The translations under genes were made by a program, and so were the position numbers. 64,000 nt of DNA from positions 36,958 to 100,957 of the forward strand of contig CAYFQB010000076.1 in NCBI GenBank assembly GCA_964345225.1, in the 5' to 3' direction. Shown here piece by piece: positions 46,001 to 54,810 of this stretch. A model generated the notes under the pieces. That model made no database searches. It was not told the origin of the DNA and saw only the letters and a program-made list of their open reading frames with translations. Each line of letters begins with the position of its first letter. Positions within the stretch are counted from its first letter, which is position 1. Origin of the DNA: CAYFQB01 sp964345225. Lineage in GTDB: Bacteria > Nitrospirota > Thermodesulfovibrionia > Thermodesulfovibrionales > UBA6898.

Positions 46001-46042
46001 GATTTATAATCTGATTCACTTTTCTATGAAAGAGCCTAAATT

Positions 46043-46077
46043 TTTGAAATTTGAAATTTGAAATTTGTAATTTGTAA
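46043..46077. repeat. Heptanucleotide tandem repeat (TTTGAAA / TTTGTAA) between guaB and guaA
   Basis: Five 7-base units in register: TTTGAAA three times, then TTTGTAA twice. It fills much of the 94-base guaB-guaA intercistronic region. Confidence 0.8.
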
Positions 46078-46094
46078 TTGTGTATCCTTTACCA

Positions 46095-47552
46095 TTACCA
46101 TTCAGGCCTGTAGTTAGGTGCTTCTTTGGTTATTATGACATTGTGGACATGACTTTCTCTTAAGCCGGCATTTGTAATTCGTGTAAACCTTGATTTTCTC
46201 TTTAGCTCAGAAAGATTTTTTACACCGCAGTAACCCATTCCGGAGCGAATGCCTCCAAGAAGCTGGTGCACACTGTTAGATAGAGAACCCTTGTAAGGAA
46301 CTCTTCCTTCGACTCCTTCAGGAACCAGTTTTTGAGCTTCTACACCTTCCTGATGATATCGGTCTTTTATACCCTGATCCATGGAGCCTATAGAACCCAT
46401 ACCCCGATAGACCTTGTAACTTCTTCCCTGAAAGAGGACTATTTCTCCAGGGGACTCGTCTGTTCCTGCAAAAAGACTTCCTATCATAACAGAATTTGCC
46501 CCGGCCGCTAATGCTTTTATAATATCTCCAGAATATTTAATTCCGCCATCAGCAATCAACGGAATATTGTATTTTTTTGAGATCATGTAACTGTCCATAA
46601 TCGCAGTAAGTTGAGGTACCCCTGTTCCGGCAATAACTCTGGTTGTGCATATTGAACCTGGTCCTATTCCGATTTTTATAGCATCAGCACCTGCCCTGAT
46701 CAGGTCAAGTGTTCCCTCTGAAGTTGCTACATTTCCTGCAATAACTTCTATGTCATATTTCTTCTTTATAGCCTTAAGCATAGAAATAACTGATTTTGTA
46801 TGACCGTGTGCTGTGTCAATTACAATCACATCCACATTTGAATTAATAAGAAGCTTGACCCTTTGCATGGTATCTTCACCAGTGCCTACGGCTGCTCCGA
46901 CCACAAGTCTTCCGATCCTGTCTTTGCATGAATTAGGATATTTTTTTCGTTTTTCGATGTCCTTTATTGTAATTAGGCCTTTGAGTCTATATTCCCTGTC
47001 CACAATTGGAAGCTTCTCTATCTTGTACTTATTCAGGAGGCCCTTTGCTTCATCCAAAGTCGTGCCGACTCCGGCTGTAATAAGAGGATCCTTTGTCATT
47101 ACCTGAGAAACTTTTTTGTTTATCTTTGTTTCAAACCTCAGATCCCTATTAGTTAGTATCCCGATTAATTTGCCCTTTATGGTGACAGGTACACCTGAAA
47201 TTTTATATCTTTCCATTAAAGCCATTGCATCTGATATCGGGGCTTCAGGAGAAATAGTTATGGGGTCGATTATCATGCCGCTTTCTGATTTCTTAACTTT
47301 ATCGACCTCAAGCGCCTGTTTTTCTGGAGACATGGCCCTGTGAATAATCCCGATACCCCCTTCTCTGGCAATAGCTATGGACATAGATGATTCTGTTACA
47401 GTGTCCATTGCAGAGCTTAAAATTGGTATATTGAGTTTTATTTTCCTTGTTAATTTTGTATAAAGGTCTACATCTTTTGGAAGCACAGCAGACATGGATG
47501 GCACTAAGAGAACATCATCAAAAGTTAAGCCAATTCTGATATCTTTGGACAT
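46095..47552 (-). CDS. guaB: IMP dehydrogenase
   Basis: The 485-residue enzyme oxidises IMP to XMP, the first step of GMP synthesis. It has the TIM barrel with catalytic Cys in GPGSICTTR, an inserted pair of CBS domains (about 95-205), the flap YRGMGSIGSM, and YKGSLSNSVHQLLGGIRSGMGYCG near the end. AAGGAG precedes the start. A family B element starts about 65 bases upstream, at 47617. Confidence 0.96.
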   Translation of the reverse strand: MSKDIRIGLTFDDVLLVPSMSAVLPKDVDLYTKLTRKIKLNIPILSSAMDTVTESSMSIAIAREGGIGIIHRAMSPEKQALEVDKVKKSESGMIIDPITISPEAPISDAMALMERYKISGVPVTIKGKLIGILTNRDLRFETKINKKVSQVMTKDPLITAGVGTTLDEAKGLLNKYKIEKLPIVDREYRLKGLITIKDIEKRKKYPNSCKDRIGRLVVGAAVGTGEDTMQRVKLLINSNVDVIVIDTAHGHTKSVISMLKAIKKKYDIEVIAGNVATSEGTLDLIRAGADAIKIGIGPGSICTTRVIAGTGVPQLTAIMDSYMISKKYNIPLIADGGIKYSGDIIKALAAGANSVMIGSLFAGTDESPGEIVLFQGRSYKVYRGMGSIGSMDQGIKDRYHQEGVEAQKLVPEGVEGRVPYKGSLSNSVHQLLGGIRSGMGYCGVKNLSELKRKSRFTRITNAGLRESHVHNVIITKEAPNYRPEW

Positions 47553-47616
47553 CTGGTTCTCCTTGAATTTTAATAAAATATTAACATGGTGCGATTTAAT
47601 AAAGCAATTATCACGG

Positions 47617-47764
47617 TTTACCCCGCTAGAAAGCTCCGCTGCTTGCCCCGTAAGATATCAGAGGTCTTTCGGTACTTGCAGTGGGGATAAAATAAATTCT
47701 TTTTTGCGAACATGGGATTTACCCCGTTTAGAAATTGTTGTTATTTTCTTCTAACGGGGTTTAC
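47617..47764. mobile_element. MITE-like element, family B, copy 2
   Basis: Left end TTTACCCCGCTAGAAAGC; right end CTTCTAACGGGGTTTA, inverted to the left one. The core words CTTGCCCCGTAAGATATC and TTGCAGTGGGGATAAAA match copy 1 at 10.45 kb. The last part (from about 47718) is itself a hairpin, TTTACCCCGTTTAGAA with TTCTAACGGGGTTTA. No reading frame is present. Confidence 0.72.
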
Positions 47765-47861
47765 GCCGTATAAAAAGCCTTCGATGAAATAAGAGGATAA
47801 AAAATATAGATATCTGAACGAGCAATAGACAACGGGGTTTGCAGATTTAATATAGTAAATT

Positions 47862-47890
47862 TTGTAAAAAGCTTATTCTACTGGTATAAT
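47862..47890 (+). promoter_or_regulatory. Sigma-70 promoter for the triheme cytochrome gene
   Basis: TTGTAA (47862-47867), a 17-base spacer and a perfect TATAAT (47885-47890). The leader would be about 75 bases to the TTG start at 47971. Confidence 0.65.
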
Positions 47891-47970
47891 AAATCAGGAA
47901 AAAAATTATTGCTTTAAATAATAAAAAGTAAAAATAAATTTAGATTTATTTTTCGAAAGGAGGTGACGAG

Positions 47971-48300
47971 TTGCGTATAAATGTTATACTCCTGGTACTG
48001 ATTGTCGTAGCAGCTTTTTTAGGTAGTGCCCTCGCAGTTCCTCCGGGAAAGACGATAGAATATAAAGGTGGAGATGCTGGTAAAGTCATTTTTGATGGCA
48101 AATTACATACAGATAAAGGCTTTAAATGCATCGACTGCCACACAAAGATATTTCAAATGAAGAAAGGCGCTAAGATTACAATGGATGAAATGAACTCCGG
48201 AAAGAATTGCGGTATATGTCACAATGGAGAAAAAGCCTTCAAATCAAGTGATGAAGCTAATTGCGCAAAATGTCATAAGGGGGCTGCGCCAGGATATTAG
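47971..48300 (+). CDS. Triheme c7-type cytochrome
   Basis: The 109-residue protein has a signal peptide (cleavage after SALA, about residue 22) and three heme motifs: CIDCH 53-57, CGICH 80-84 and CAKCH 98-102. The pattern GKVIFDGKLHTDKGFKCIDCH and MNSGKNCGICHNG fits the c(7)-type triheme family found in metal reducers and anaerobic Nitrospirota. It should carry electrons in the periplasm. The start is TTG, supported by GAAAGGAGGTGA ending about 5 bases upstream. It is monocistronic, with its own promoter and terminator. Confidence 0.88.
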   Translation: MRINVILLVLIVVAAFLGSALAVPPGKTIEYKGGDAGKVIFDGKLHTDKGFKCIDCHTKIFQMKKGAKITMDEMNSGKNCGICHNGEKAFKSSDEANCAKCHKGAAPGY

Positions 48301-48327
48301 ATAATAATTAGATAACAAGTTACAGAT

Positions 48328-48360
48328 AGAGCTCCCTTTAATTATGGGAGCTCTTTTTGT
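48328..48360 (+). terminator. Rho-independent terminator of the triheme cytochrome gene
   Basis: A perfect 9-bp stem (AGAGCTCCC, 48328-48336, with GGGAGCTCT, 48346-48354), a 9-base loop and a T run follow the stop codon by about 28 bases. Confidence 0.92.
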
Positions 48361-48389
48361 TTATATTTATATTAATTATTAAGATATTT

Positions 48390-49304
48390 TCAGATTCTTG
48401 TAAGCCAGGATTCATATTTCCTGTTTTTCCCTTTAACAATATCGAAAAAAATCGACTGTAGTTTTTTTGTTAATTTCCCTCGCTTACCATTGCCTATTAT
48501 TCTCCCGTCAACTTCTCTGATCGGAGTTACCTCTGCAGCTGTTCCGGTGAAGAATGCCTCATCTGCGATATACAGTTCATCTCTTGTAAAAAGTTTTTCC
48601 TGTATTTCAATTTTATTATCTCTGGCGATTGTTATAATGCTGTCCCTTGTTATTCCTTCGAGAATCGAAGTCAGGGGGGTTGTTTTTATCTTGTTGTTTC
48701 TGACAATGAATATGTTTTCCCCGCTTCCTTCAGATATATATCCCTCGGTATCAAGTAATAATGCTTCACTATATCCGCATGCTATTGCCTCAATCTTAGC
48801 AAGCTGTGAATTTACATAATAACCGCATATTTTTGCTCTTGTCATGGCAGAATTAACATGGTGCCTTGTGAATGAGGAAATTTTTACCCGGATACCCTTC
48901 TGTATTCCTTCATCACCAAGATAAGCTCCCCATGGCCATGCAGCAATAGAGACACTCAAAGGATTCTTCTTTGAATATAACCCCATAAATCCATAGCCTA
49001 TGTATACAATTGGCCTTATGTAACATTCCCTGAGTTTATTTGTCTTGACTGTTTCAATTATTGCTGACTTGATTTCTTCTTTAGAGTAAGGGATTTCCAT
49101 CATGCATATATGAGCTGATCCGAAAAGTCTGTCTATATGTTCATCAAGGCGGAAAATTATGGAACCCTTTTCAGTCTTATAACAGCGTATCCCCTCAAAT
49201 ACCCCTAGACCATAGTGGAGTGTATGGGTAAGCACATGGACCTTCGCCTTATCCCAGTCAACAAGTTTGCCATCCATCCATATCTTATCTGTTTTATCTA
49301 TCAT
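48390..49304 (-). CDS. ilvE: Branched-chain amino acid aminotransferase
   Basis: The 304-residue fold-type IV PLP enzyme has TRAKICGYYVNSQLAKIEA with the PLP lysine (TRAK), GYISEGSGENIFIVRN, and TPLTSILEGITRDSI. It makes or uses valine, leucine and isoleucine. The PLP lysine is present, in contrast to the two PLP-fold proteins at 25.4 and 60.8 kb. Confidence 0.92.
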   Translation of the reverse strand: MIDKTDKIWMDGKLVDWDKAKVHVLTHTLHYGLGVFEGIRCYKTEKGSIIFRLDEHIDRLFGSAHICMMEIPYSKEEIKSAIIETVKTNKLRECYIRPIVYIGYGFMGLYSKKNPLSVSIAAWPWGAYLGDEGIQKGIRVKISSFTRHHVNSAMTRAKICGYYVNSQLAKIEAIACGYSEALLLDTEGYISEGSGENIFIVRNNKIKTTPLTSILEGITRDSIITIARDNKIEIQEKLFTRDELYIADEAFFTGTAAEVTPIREVDGRIIGNGKRGKLTKKLQSIFFDIVKGKNRKYESWLTRI

Positions 49305-49383
49305 GGGTTATTATTAAAGCAGTATAGCACATTTATGTCAACCTGATTTGTTATGAATGCTTAATAGGGTAACCACAGAGACC

Positions 49384-49467
49384 CAATGACAAATAAATAT
49401 TGTTTATTGAATATTGACCATTGAATATTAAGCAGTGATAAATGACTATTGACATATTACTCAATAA
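49384..49467. repeat. Degenerate heptanucleotide array (xATTGAx)
   Basis: Twelve 7-base units in register, including CAATGAC, TATTGAA, TATTGAC, CATTGAA, CAGTGAT, AAATGAC and TATTGAC. It lies between ilvE and argS. Confidence 0.75.
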
Positions 49468-49484
49468 AAATGTCCCTTCAATTT

Positions 49485-51131
49485 TCACATCTTCTCAGGC
49501 GCTGTCACACCAAGTATAGAGAGTGCGTCTCCTAAAACAATCTTTATTGCATAACATAATGCAAGCCTTGCCCTTGTTGTCTCGATTTCGTCAGAAATGA
49601 CTCTATATCTGTGATAGTAAGAATGGAATATCTTTGCAAGTTCCTGAAGATAGAATGTTATCCTGTGAGGCTCATATGCCTTTGCTGCACCTTCAAGTAC
49701 CATAGAATAAGTAAGCAGTTTTTTAATCAATATCAGCTCATCTCTGTTTGACAGAATTGACAGGTCAACGCTTTCATGATTCTTTAGATCTATTCCTTTT
49801 TCTTTTGCATTCCTGAGTATGCTGTTTATTCTCGCATTAGCATACTGAACATAATAGACAGGATTTTCAGCTGATGTTGCAGTAACCACATCAATATCGA
49901 AATCCAGATGGCTGTCAGATTTTCTGGTAAGAAAAATGAACTTGGCATTGTCCGAGCCCACAAGATCTACCACTTCGCTGAGTGTTACAAAATTTCCGGC
50001 CCTTTTTGACATCTGAAAGGGCGAGCCATGCTTCAACAGGTTAACCATCTGTACAAGGATAACTCTGAACTTTGAGCTATCATAACCAAAAGCCTTCATA
50101 ACAGATTCAATTCTAGTAATATATCCGTGGTGATCTGCCCCCCAGATATCGATAATTATGTCAAATCCCCTTTCAAGTTTATTTTCGTGATAGGCGATAT
50201 CAGAAGCAAAATATGTATATTCTCCATCACTTTTGATAATGACCCTGTCTTTGTCATCACCAAAAGCAGTTGAGCGGAACCAGACAGCCTCGGCTTTCTC
50301 ATAAATAAGATCTTTGTCTTTTAAGTTTTCTATAGCCTTTTTAACTTCACCATTTTCATAGAGTTGTTTCTCGCTTATCCAGCTTGAAAAGTATTTGATA
50401 TCAAAATATGAGATATCCTTTTTAATAAGTTCCATCATCCTGTTATATGCCCAGCCGGAGATCTCTTCTTCGCATTCCTGGAAAGGAATGTTTTTGTATT
50501 TTTCTTTTACATGTGCATATAAGGCAGATGACTCATCGTCAATATACTGTCCGTGATACCCTTCCTTAGGAAACTCTACATCAACTCCAAGTAGCTGCTG
50601 GTATTTTGCGAATATAGATAATCCGAGCAGCTTTATCTGGCGACCTGCATCATTGATATAATATTCACGCATAACCTCAAATCCTGACTCTTCGAGAAGG
50701 TTGCAAAGTGCATTACCTACTGCTGCCCCGCGTGCATGTCCGATATGAAGAGGTCCAGTAGGATTTGCGCTGACATACTCGACAAGAACTTTTTTCCCTT
50801 GTCCAAGGTTTTCCCTAAGAAATGACTTATCAGCTGACAGAATTTTTTTAAATAATGTGTAAAGATATTCCTTTTTGAATGTGAAGTTTATAAAACCCGG
50901 CCCAGCTATATCAATTTTTTCGAAGATGCTCATATCCTTTATCTGGCCGATTATTTCCTCGGCTATTTTACCGGGAGATTTTTTAAGTTGTTTTGTCAGT
51001 CCCATGGCAATTGTAGTAGATAAATCCCCATAGGACTCCTCTTTTGGGATCACTATTTCTATTTGAGGACGTGGAGATATTCCGAGCGCATCAGTTGAAT
51101 CCTGCAGTATTTTAATCAGATCTTTTTTCAT
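49485..51131 (-). CDS. argS: Arginyl-tRNA synthetase
   Basis: The 548-residue class I enzyme charges tRNA-Arg. It has the N-terminal add-1 domain, the signature PTGPLHIGHARGAAVGN (about 121-137), the KMSKS-like region (QMSKRAGNFVTL), and the C-terminal DALR anticodon domain ending ILGVTAPEKM. The length is normal. Confidence 0.95.
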   Translation of the reverse strand: MKKDLIKILQDSTDALGISPRPQIEIVIPKEESYGDLSTTIAMGLTKQLKKSPGKIAEEIIGQIKDMSIFEKIDIAGPGFINFTFKKEYLYTLFKKILSADKSFLRENLGQGKKVLVEYVSANPTGPLHIGHARGAAVGNALCNLLEESGFEVMREYYINDAGRQIKLLGLSIFAKYQQLLGVDVEFPKEGYHGQYIDDESSALYAHVKEKYKNIPFQECEEEISGWAYNRMMELIKKDISYFDIKYFSSWISEKQLYENGEVKKAIENLKDKDLIYEKAEAVWFRSTAFGDDKDRVIIKSDGEYTYFASDIAYHENKLERGFDIIIDIWGADHHGYITRIESVMKAFGYDSSKFRVILVQMVNLLKHGSPFQMSKRAGNFVTLSEVVDLVGSDNAKFIFLTRKSDSHLDFDIDVVTATSAENPVYYVQYANARINSILRNAKEKGIDLKNHESVDLSILSNRDELILIKKLLTYSMVLEGAAKAYEPHRITFYLQELAKIFHSYYHRYRVISDEIETTRARLALCYAIKIVLGDALSILGVTAPEKM

Positions 51132-51183
51132 AGTTTTTAAGTTTAAACGTCGGTTTGTGTTAAAGTCAATTAAGATAATAAAT

Positions 51184-51270
51184 AGTGGGGTAAATAAACC
51201 CCGACTAAAGCTGGGGCTTTTTTACGGGGTAACCCCCGAGTGAAGCTGGGACTTTTTTATGGGGAAAGCA
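51184..51270. repeat. Two direct repeat units with hairpins and T runs upstream of ychF
   Basis: Two tandem units of about 34 bases (AACCCCGACTAAAGCTGGGG then CTTTTTTACGGGGT, and a variant with CGAGTGAAGCTGGG). Each can pair CCCC with GGGG, followed by T6 on the plus strand, so each looks like a small terminator or attenuator. They share the CCCCGTAA vocabulary of family B. They lie between divergent argS and ychF. Confidence 0.55.
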
Positions 51271-51332
51271 TAGGGTTTTTTAAAGGGATTTATAAGGTAT
51301 AATACTTCTTAATTTTACAAAAGGGTAGAAGT

Positions 51333-52418
51333 TTGAAAATAGCTATTGCAGGGCTGGCAAACTCGGGAAAGACAACTGTATTTAATGCGCTGACAGGATT
51401 GAATCTTGAGACAACCATATATCCAACTGTAACTTCCGAACCGCATCTCGGTGTAGTCCAGATTCCTGACGCAAGAGTTGATAAACTCACCGAGATATTC
51501 AAGCCAAAAAAGACTACATATGCAACAGTGGAGTATATAGACTTTCTCGGCCTCACAAAAGGAGATACAAGGCAGAATAGGAAGTTCTTTGATATTATTA
51601 AAGACTCTGAAGCCATTGTCCATGTAGTCAGAGGTTTTGAAGACGAGTCCATTGTCCACCCTTTAGGGAATGTAGATCCCTTAAGAGATGCAGATACAGT
51701 CGAGCTTGAAATGATCTTCAGCGATTTAGAGCTTGTAGAAAAAAGGCTTGAAAGGATTGAGGAGGGATTAAGGAAAGGGAAAAAACCAGATGAATCAGAA
51801 AGGAAACTGCTTATTAAATGTAAAGAGATTCTTGAGAGTGAAAGGCCTTTCAGGGATGTGGAATTCTCAGATGATGAACAAAAGGCTATGAGGCATCTGC
51901 AGTTTATATCTATTAAGCCGGAGGTTGTTGTTTTGAATGTTGCTGAAAAGGATATTGATTCTGAGAAGACCAGGGCAGTAATTTCTGACCTTAAAGCAAT
52001 TTATAAAGAAAAATATGTTAACCTGCTGATATTATGTGGGAAAATTGAGATGGAAATCGCCCAACTTTCTATAGATGAAGCCAGATTTTTTCTTGAAGAC
52101 CTTAAAATTGAAGAACCTGCATTGAATAAACTGATTCATGTTTCCTACGACCTCCTGGGTCTAATATCTTTCTTTACAGTAGTGGAAAACAAAGTAAGGG
52201 CATGGACGATTAAGAGGGGAACCAGTGCACTGAAAGCCGCGGGCAAGATTCATTCTGATTTCGAGAGGGGATTTATCAGGGCAGAAGTAGTTTCTTATGA
52301 TGATTTTATTACTACTGGAAGCATAGCAGCAGCACGTGAAAAGGGACTTGTCAGGCTCGAGGGAAAGACCTATGAAGTCAAAGATGGAGATATAATCAAT
52401 TTCAGGTTTAATGTATAA
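51333..52418 (+). CDS. ychF: Ribosome-binding ATPase YchF
   Basis: The 361-residue Obg-like ATPase has the P-loop GLANSGKTTVFNAL (7-20), the NVAE motif in the G4 position (giving ATP preference), a helical insertion and a C-terminal TGS domain (SFFTVVENKVRAWTIKRG). The start is TTG at 51333 (TTGAAAATAGC). It differs slightly from usual YchF in having GLANSGKT instead of GLPNVGKS. Confidence 0.92.
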   Translation: MKIAIAGLANSGKTTVFNALTGLNLETTIYPTVTSEPHLGVVQIPDARVDKLTEIFKPKKTTYATVEYIDFLGLTKGDTRQNRKFFDIIKDSEAIVHVVRGFEDESIVHPLGNVDPLRDADTVELEMIFSDLELVEKRLERIEEGLRKGKKPDESERKLLIKCKEILESERPFRDVEFSDDEQKAMRHLQFISIKPEVVVLNVAEKDIDSEKTRAVISDLKAIYKEKYVNLLILCGKIEMEIAQLSIDEARFFLEDLKIEEPALNKLIHVSYDLLGLISFFTVVENKVRAWTIKRGTSALKAAGKIHSDFERGFIRAEVVSYDDFITTGSIAAAREKGLVRLEGKTYEVKDGDIINFRFNV

Positions 52419-52500
52419 TGATACCTGATCATTTTTTATTTATTAATGCAGATTTTATCTGTAGAATAATTTATTTTTTATGAGTCAGGAGAGGAATATT

Positions 52501-52869
52501 ATGAAAGCAGAGGAAATTTTTCAAGTAAGCGTAAATGTCATGAAAGAACTTTTAACTAAGGAAGGAATGTCTGATTCAATTAAAAGGTCCAAGGAACGTG
52601 GAGAGGATGAAAATTTCAGGCTTCTTGACAGGGAACGTGAAAATATTAACAAGCTGGTTGAAAAGATTGCGGCAGAAGGAGGTGCTAAAGAACCGATAAA
52701 AAAAGCCCCCCTGGAGTTAATAGATGCAATGGTTATACGTTATTTCAGAAACAGGCAGCTTTTTATGCAGACATTTCCAAATGGAATTGCAAATGTATAT
52801 CCTGACCCGATCTCGATATGGGCCTCTATAATGATATCACCCCAGGATTTAGGATCTGGAGTATTATGA
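52501..52869 (+). CDS. Conserved-looking protein of unknown function
   Basis: This 122-residue product is not one I recognise. It is helical and charged, with a DRERENINKLVEKIAAEGG segment (about 42-60), an LELIDAMVIRYFRNRQLFMQ helix (about 71-90) and a C-terminal NVYPDPISIWASIM stretch. I chose 52501 over an earlier frame start at 52480 because GGAGAGG lies 7 bases upstream of it. It lies between ychF and another unknown gene, probably in an operon leading to rng. Confidence 0.6.
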   Translation: MKAEEIFQVSVNVMKELLTKEGMSDSIKRSKERGEDENFRLLDRERENINKLVEKIAAEGGAKEPIKKAPLELIDAMVIRYFRNRQLFMQTFPNGIANVYPDPISIWASIMISPQDLGSGVL

Positions 52870-52918
52870 CAGAAATAGCCTGCTAAATCCTATATATAAA
52901 ATTGATAGACCTTTCATA

Positions 52919-53242
52919 ATGGAAGCAATTGATGAATTAATAAGACGCTACGGGCTGGAGGAAGACCTTGAACATGTTATCATTCCTCTTCCTGAAAGGA
53001 ATGGACGTATTAAACGCTGCTATTTGCTTAAAAGGCGATTTATGCGCATTTTATATCCTGAAGGACATTATATTGATTATCCACTTACAAGGGTAATTGA
53101 AGCGATTATAAGATATCCGGATCTTTTACTGAGCGAGGCATTGTATTTACTGCATAAAGAACTTGGGTTACAGTTACCCGAGATTTCAAAAGATGGAGAA
53201 GTTCCGAAATCAAAAGATGAAGATGAAGAAGAGAAATATTAA
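52919..53242 (+). CDS. Conserved-looking small protein of unknown function
   Basis: This 107-residue protein begins MEAIDELIRRYGLEEDLEHV and has RIKRCYLLKRRFMRILYPEG in the middle, then YPLTRVIEAIIRYPDLLLSEALYLLHKELG and an acidic tail (SKDEDEEEKY). It is basic in the middle and may bind RNA or a ribonuclease; its position before rng makes that plausible but unproven. Confidence 0.55.
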   Translation: MEAIDELIRRYGLEEDLEHVIIPLPERNGRIKRCYLLKRRFMRILYPEGHYIDYPLTRVIEAIIRYPDLLLSEALYLLHKELGLQLPEISKDGEVPKSKDEDEEEKY

Positions 53243-53256
53243 ATATTTATATATTT

Positions 53257-53331
53257 ATGCCATATGAAGAAATTCCAGGGAAAGGACTGCTTAAAGTCTT
53301 GATTGTTAAGACACGGGAGAGATATCTGTAA
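53257..53331 (+). CDS. Possible 24-residue leader peptide before rng
   Basis: An ATG at 53257 opens a 24-codon frame (MPYEEIPGKGLLKVLIVKTR, then ERYL) whose stop ends exactly one base before the rng start codon. The rng ribosome-binding site (GGGAGAG) lies inside it. It has no clear ribosome-binding site of its own, so it may be chance. Confidence 0.25.
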   Translation: MPYEEIPGKGLLKVLIVKTRERYL

Positions 53332-54801
53332 ATGAAGAAGATATTTATAAACGCAATATATCCGGAAGAAAAGAGGGTAGCAATAGTTGAAAAAAATATA
53401 ATTGTAGACTTTTATGTTGAAGCCTCTTCAAAAGAGCATCTTAAGGGGAATATATATAAAGGAATTATCACTAGGATAGAGCAGGGTATTCAGGCAGTTT
53501 TTGTGGATTTTGGTCATAAAAGGCATGGATTCATGCAGTTAAAGGAGATTAAACCAGAATATTTTAAAGCTACTGCAACAGGTAAGAAGGCAAAGATACA
53601 GGATCTTTTAACAGTTGGTCAGGAACTCGTCGTTCAGGTCGAAAAGGACGAAAGAGGTGATAAAGGTGCAGGTTTAACAACTTATTTATCGATTCCCGGC
53701 AGATACATTGTTCTGATGCCAGGTCAGGATATGGTCGGTATATCGAGAAAGATAGAAGGCAGTGAGGAAAGAGAACGTATAAAAAAAATCTTTAGTAGCC
53801 TTAAACCCCCCAGAAACACCGGATTTATTCTCAGGACTGCATGCAGTGACCAGACAGAGAAAGAATTGTCCAATGACCTGAAATACCTGACAAAACTCTG
53901 GAACAGGATACAGGCTGAATCGAAAAAGGTCTCTGCTACTGCCCTTATATATAAGGAACAAGATATAGCTGTAAGGACTGTGAGAGACTATCTGACATCG
54001 GATATGACTGAAGTACTCATTGATGATCAGGAAGCATACAGGGATACAAAAGAGTTTCTGCGGAAGACACTGCCATGGCGCAGGATAAACATCAAATACT
54101 ACAAAGGCAAAAGGCCGATTTTTTCAAGGCATAACATCGAAGAACAGATAGCAAAGCTTGACGAACGGTACGTAAACCTGAAGTCAAAAGGATATCTCGT
54201 TGTTGATAGGACTGAAGCTCTTACAGCAATAGATGTTAATTCAGGAAGGAGCAGGAAGGAGAAGAATCTACAGATGACAGCGCTCAGGACAAATCTTGAG
54301 GCAGCAGATGAGATCGCCCGGCAGATAAGATTGAGAGATATCGGGGGATTGATAATCATAGATTTTATTGACATGGCGTCTTCCAAAAAAAGAAGAGAAG
54401 TCGAAAACAGGCTGAAGAAAGCTCTGAGTTTGGATAAAGCTCATGCAGATATTAGCAGTATGTCAAAGTTTGGAATCATAGAAATGACCAGAGAGAGAAT
54501 AAGGCCTGCATATTTGGAGTCAATAAAAAGGAAATGCATTATATGCGGAGGCACAGGGGTTGTAAAGTCAGAGGAGTCTGTAGCTATTTCTGCACTCAGG
54601 GATATCCATACAAGGGTTTCCAGAGGAGGGTTGAAAGATGTTATCTGCCGCTTGCCTGTAGACAGTGCAAATTATCTTATGAATGTAAAGAGAGATGAAA
54701 TCTCTGGTATGGAGGAAGAATTTGAAGTAAAGATTAATATTACGGCTGACAGAAATATTCCGCCAGGACAGTTTAATATCGAAACGGAAAAAGTGAAATA
54801 G
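53332..54801 (+). CDS. rng: Ribonuclease G/E family endoribonuclease
   Basis: The 489-residue protein has the S1 domain (HLKGNIYKGIITRIEQGIQAVFVDFG), the catalytic Mg-binding Asp pair (ALTAIDVNSGR and IIDFIDM), the DNase I-like region, and the Zn-link CIICGGTG. It lacks the long RNase E tail, so it is the RNase G type. It cleaves mRNA and matures rRNA. Its S1 domain starts at the usual place. Confidence 0.93.
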   Translation: MKKIFINAIYPEEKRVAIVEKNIIVDFYVEASSKEHLKGNIYKGIITRIEQGIQAVFVDFGHKRHGFMQLKEIKPEYFKATATGKKAKIQDLLTVGQELVVQVEKDERGDKGAGLTTYLSIPGRYIVLMPGQDMVGISRKIEGSEERERIKKIFSSLKPPRNTGFILRTACSDQTEKELSNDLKYLTKLWNRIQAESKKVSATALIYKEQDIAVRTVRDYLTSDMTEVLIDDQEAYRDTKEFLRKTLPWRRINIKYYKGKRPIFSRHNIEEQIAKLDERYVNLKSKGYLVVDRTEALTAIDVNSGRSRKEKNLQMTALRTNLEAADEIARQIRLRDIGGLIIIDFIDMASSKKRREVENRLKKALSLDKAHADISSMSKFGIIEMTRERIRPAYLESIKRKCIICGGTGVVKSEESVAISALRDIHTRVSRGGLKDVICRLPVDSANYLMNVKRDEISGMEEEFEVKINITADRNIPPGQFNIETEKVK

Positions 54802-54810
54802 ATTCCGAAG

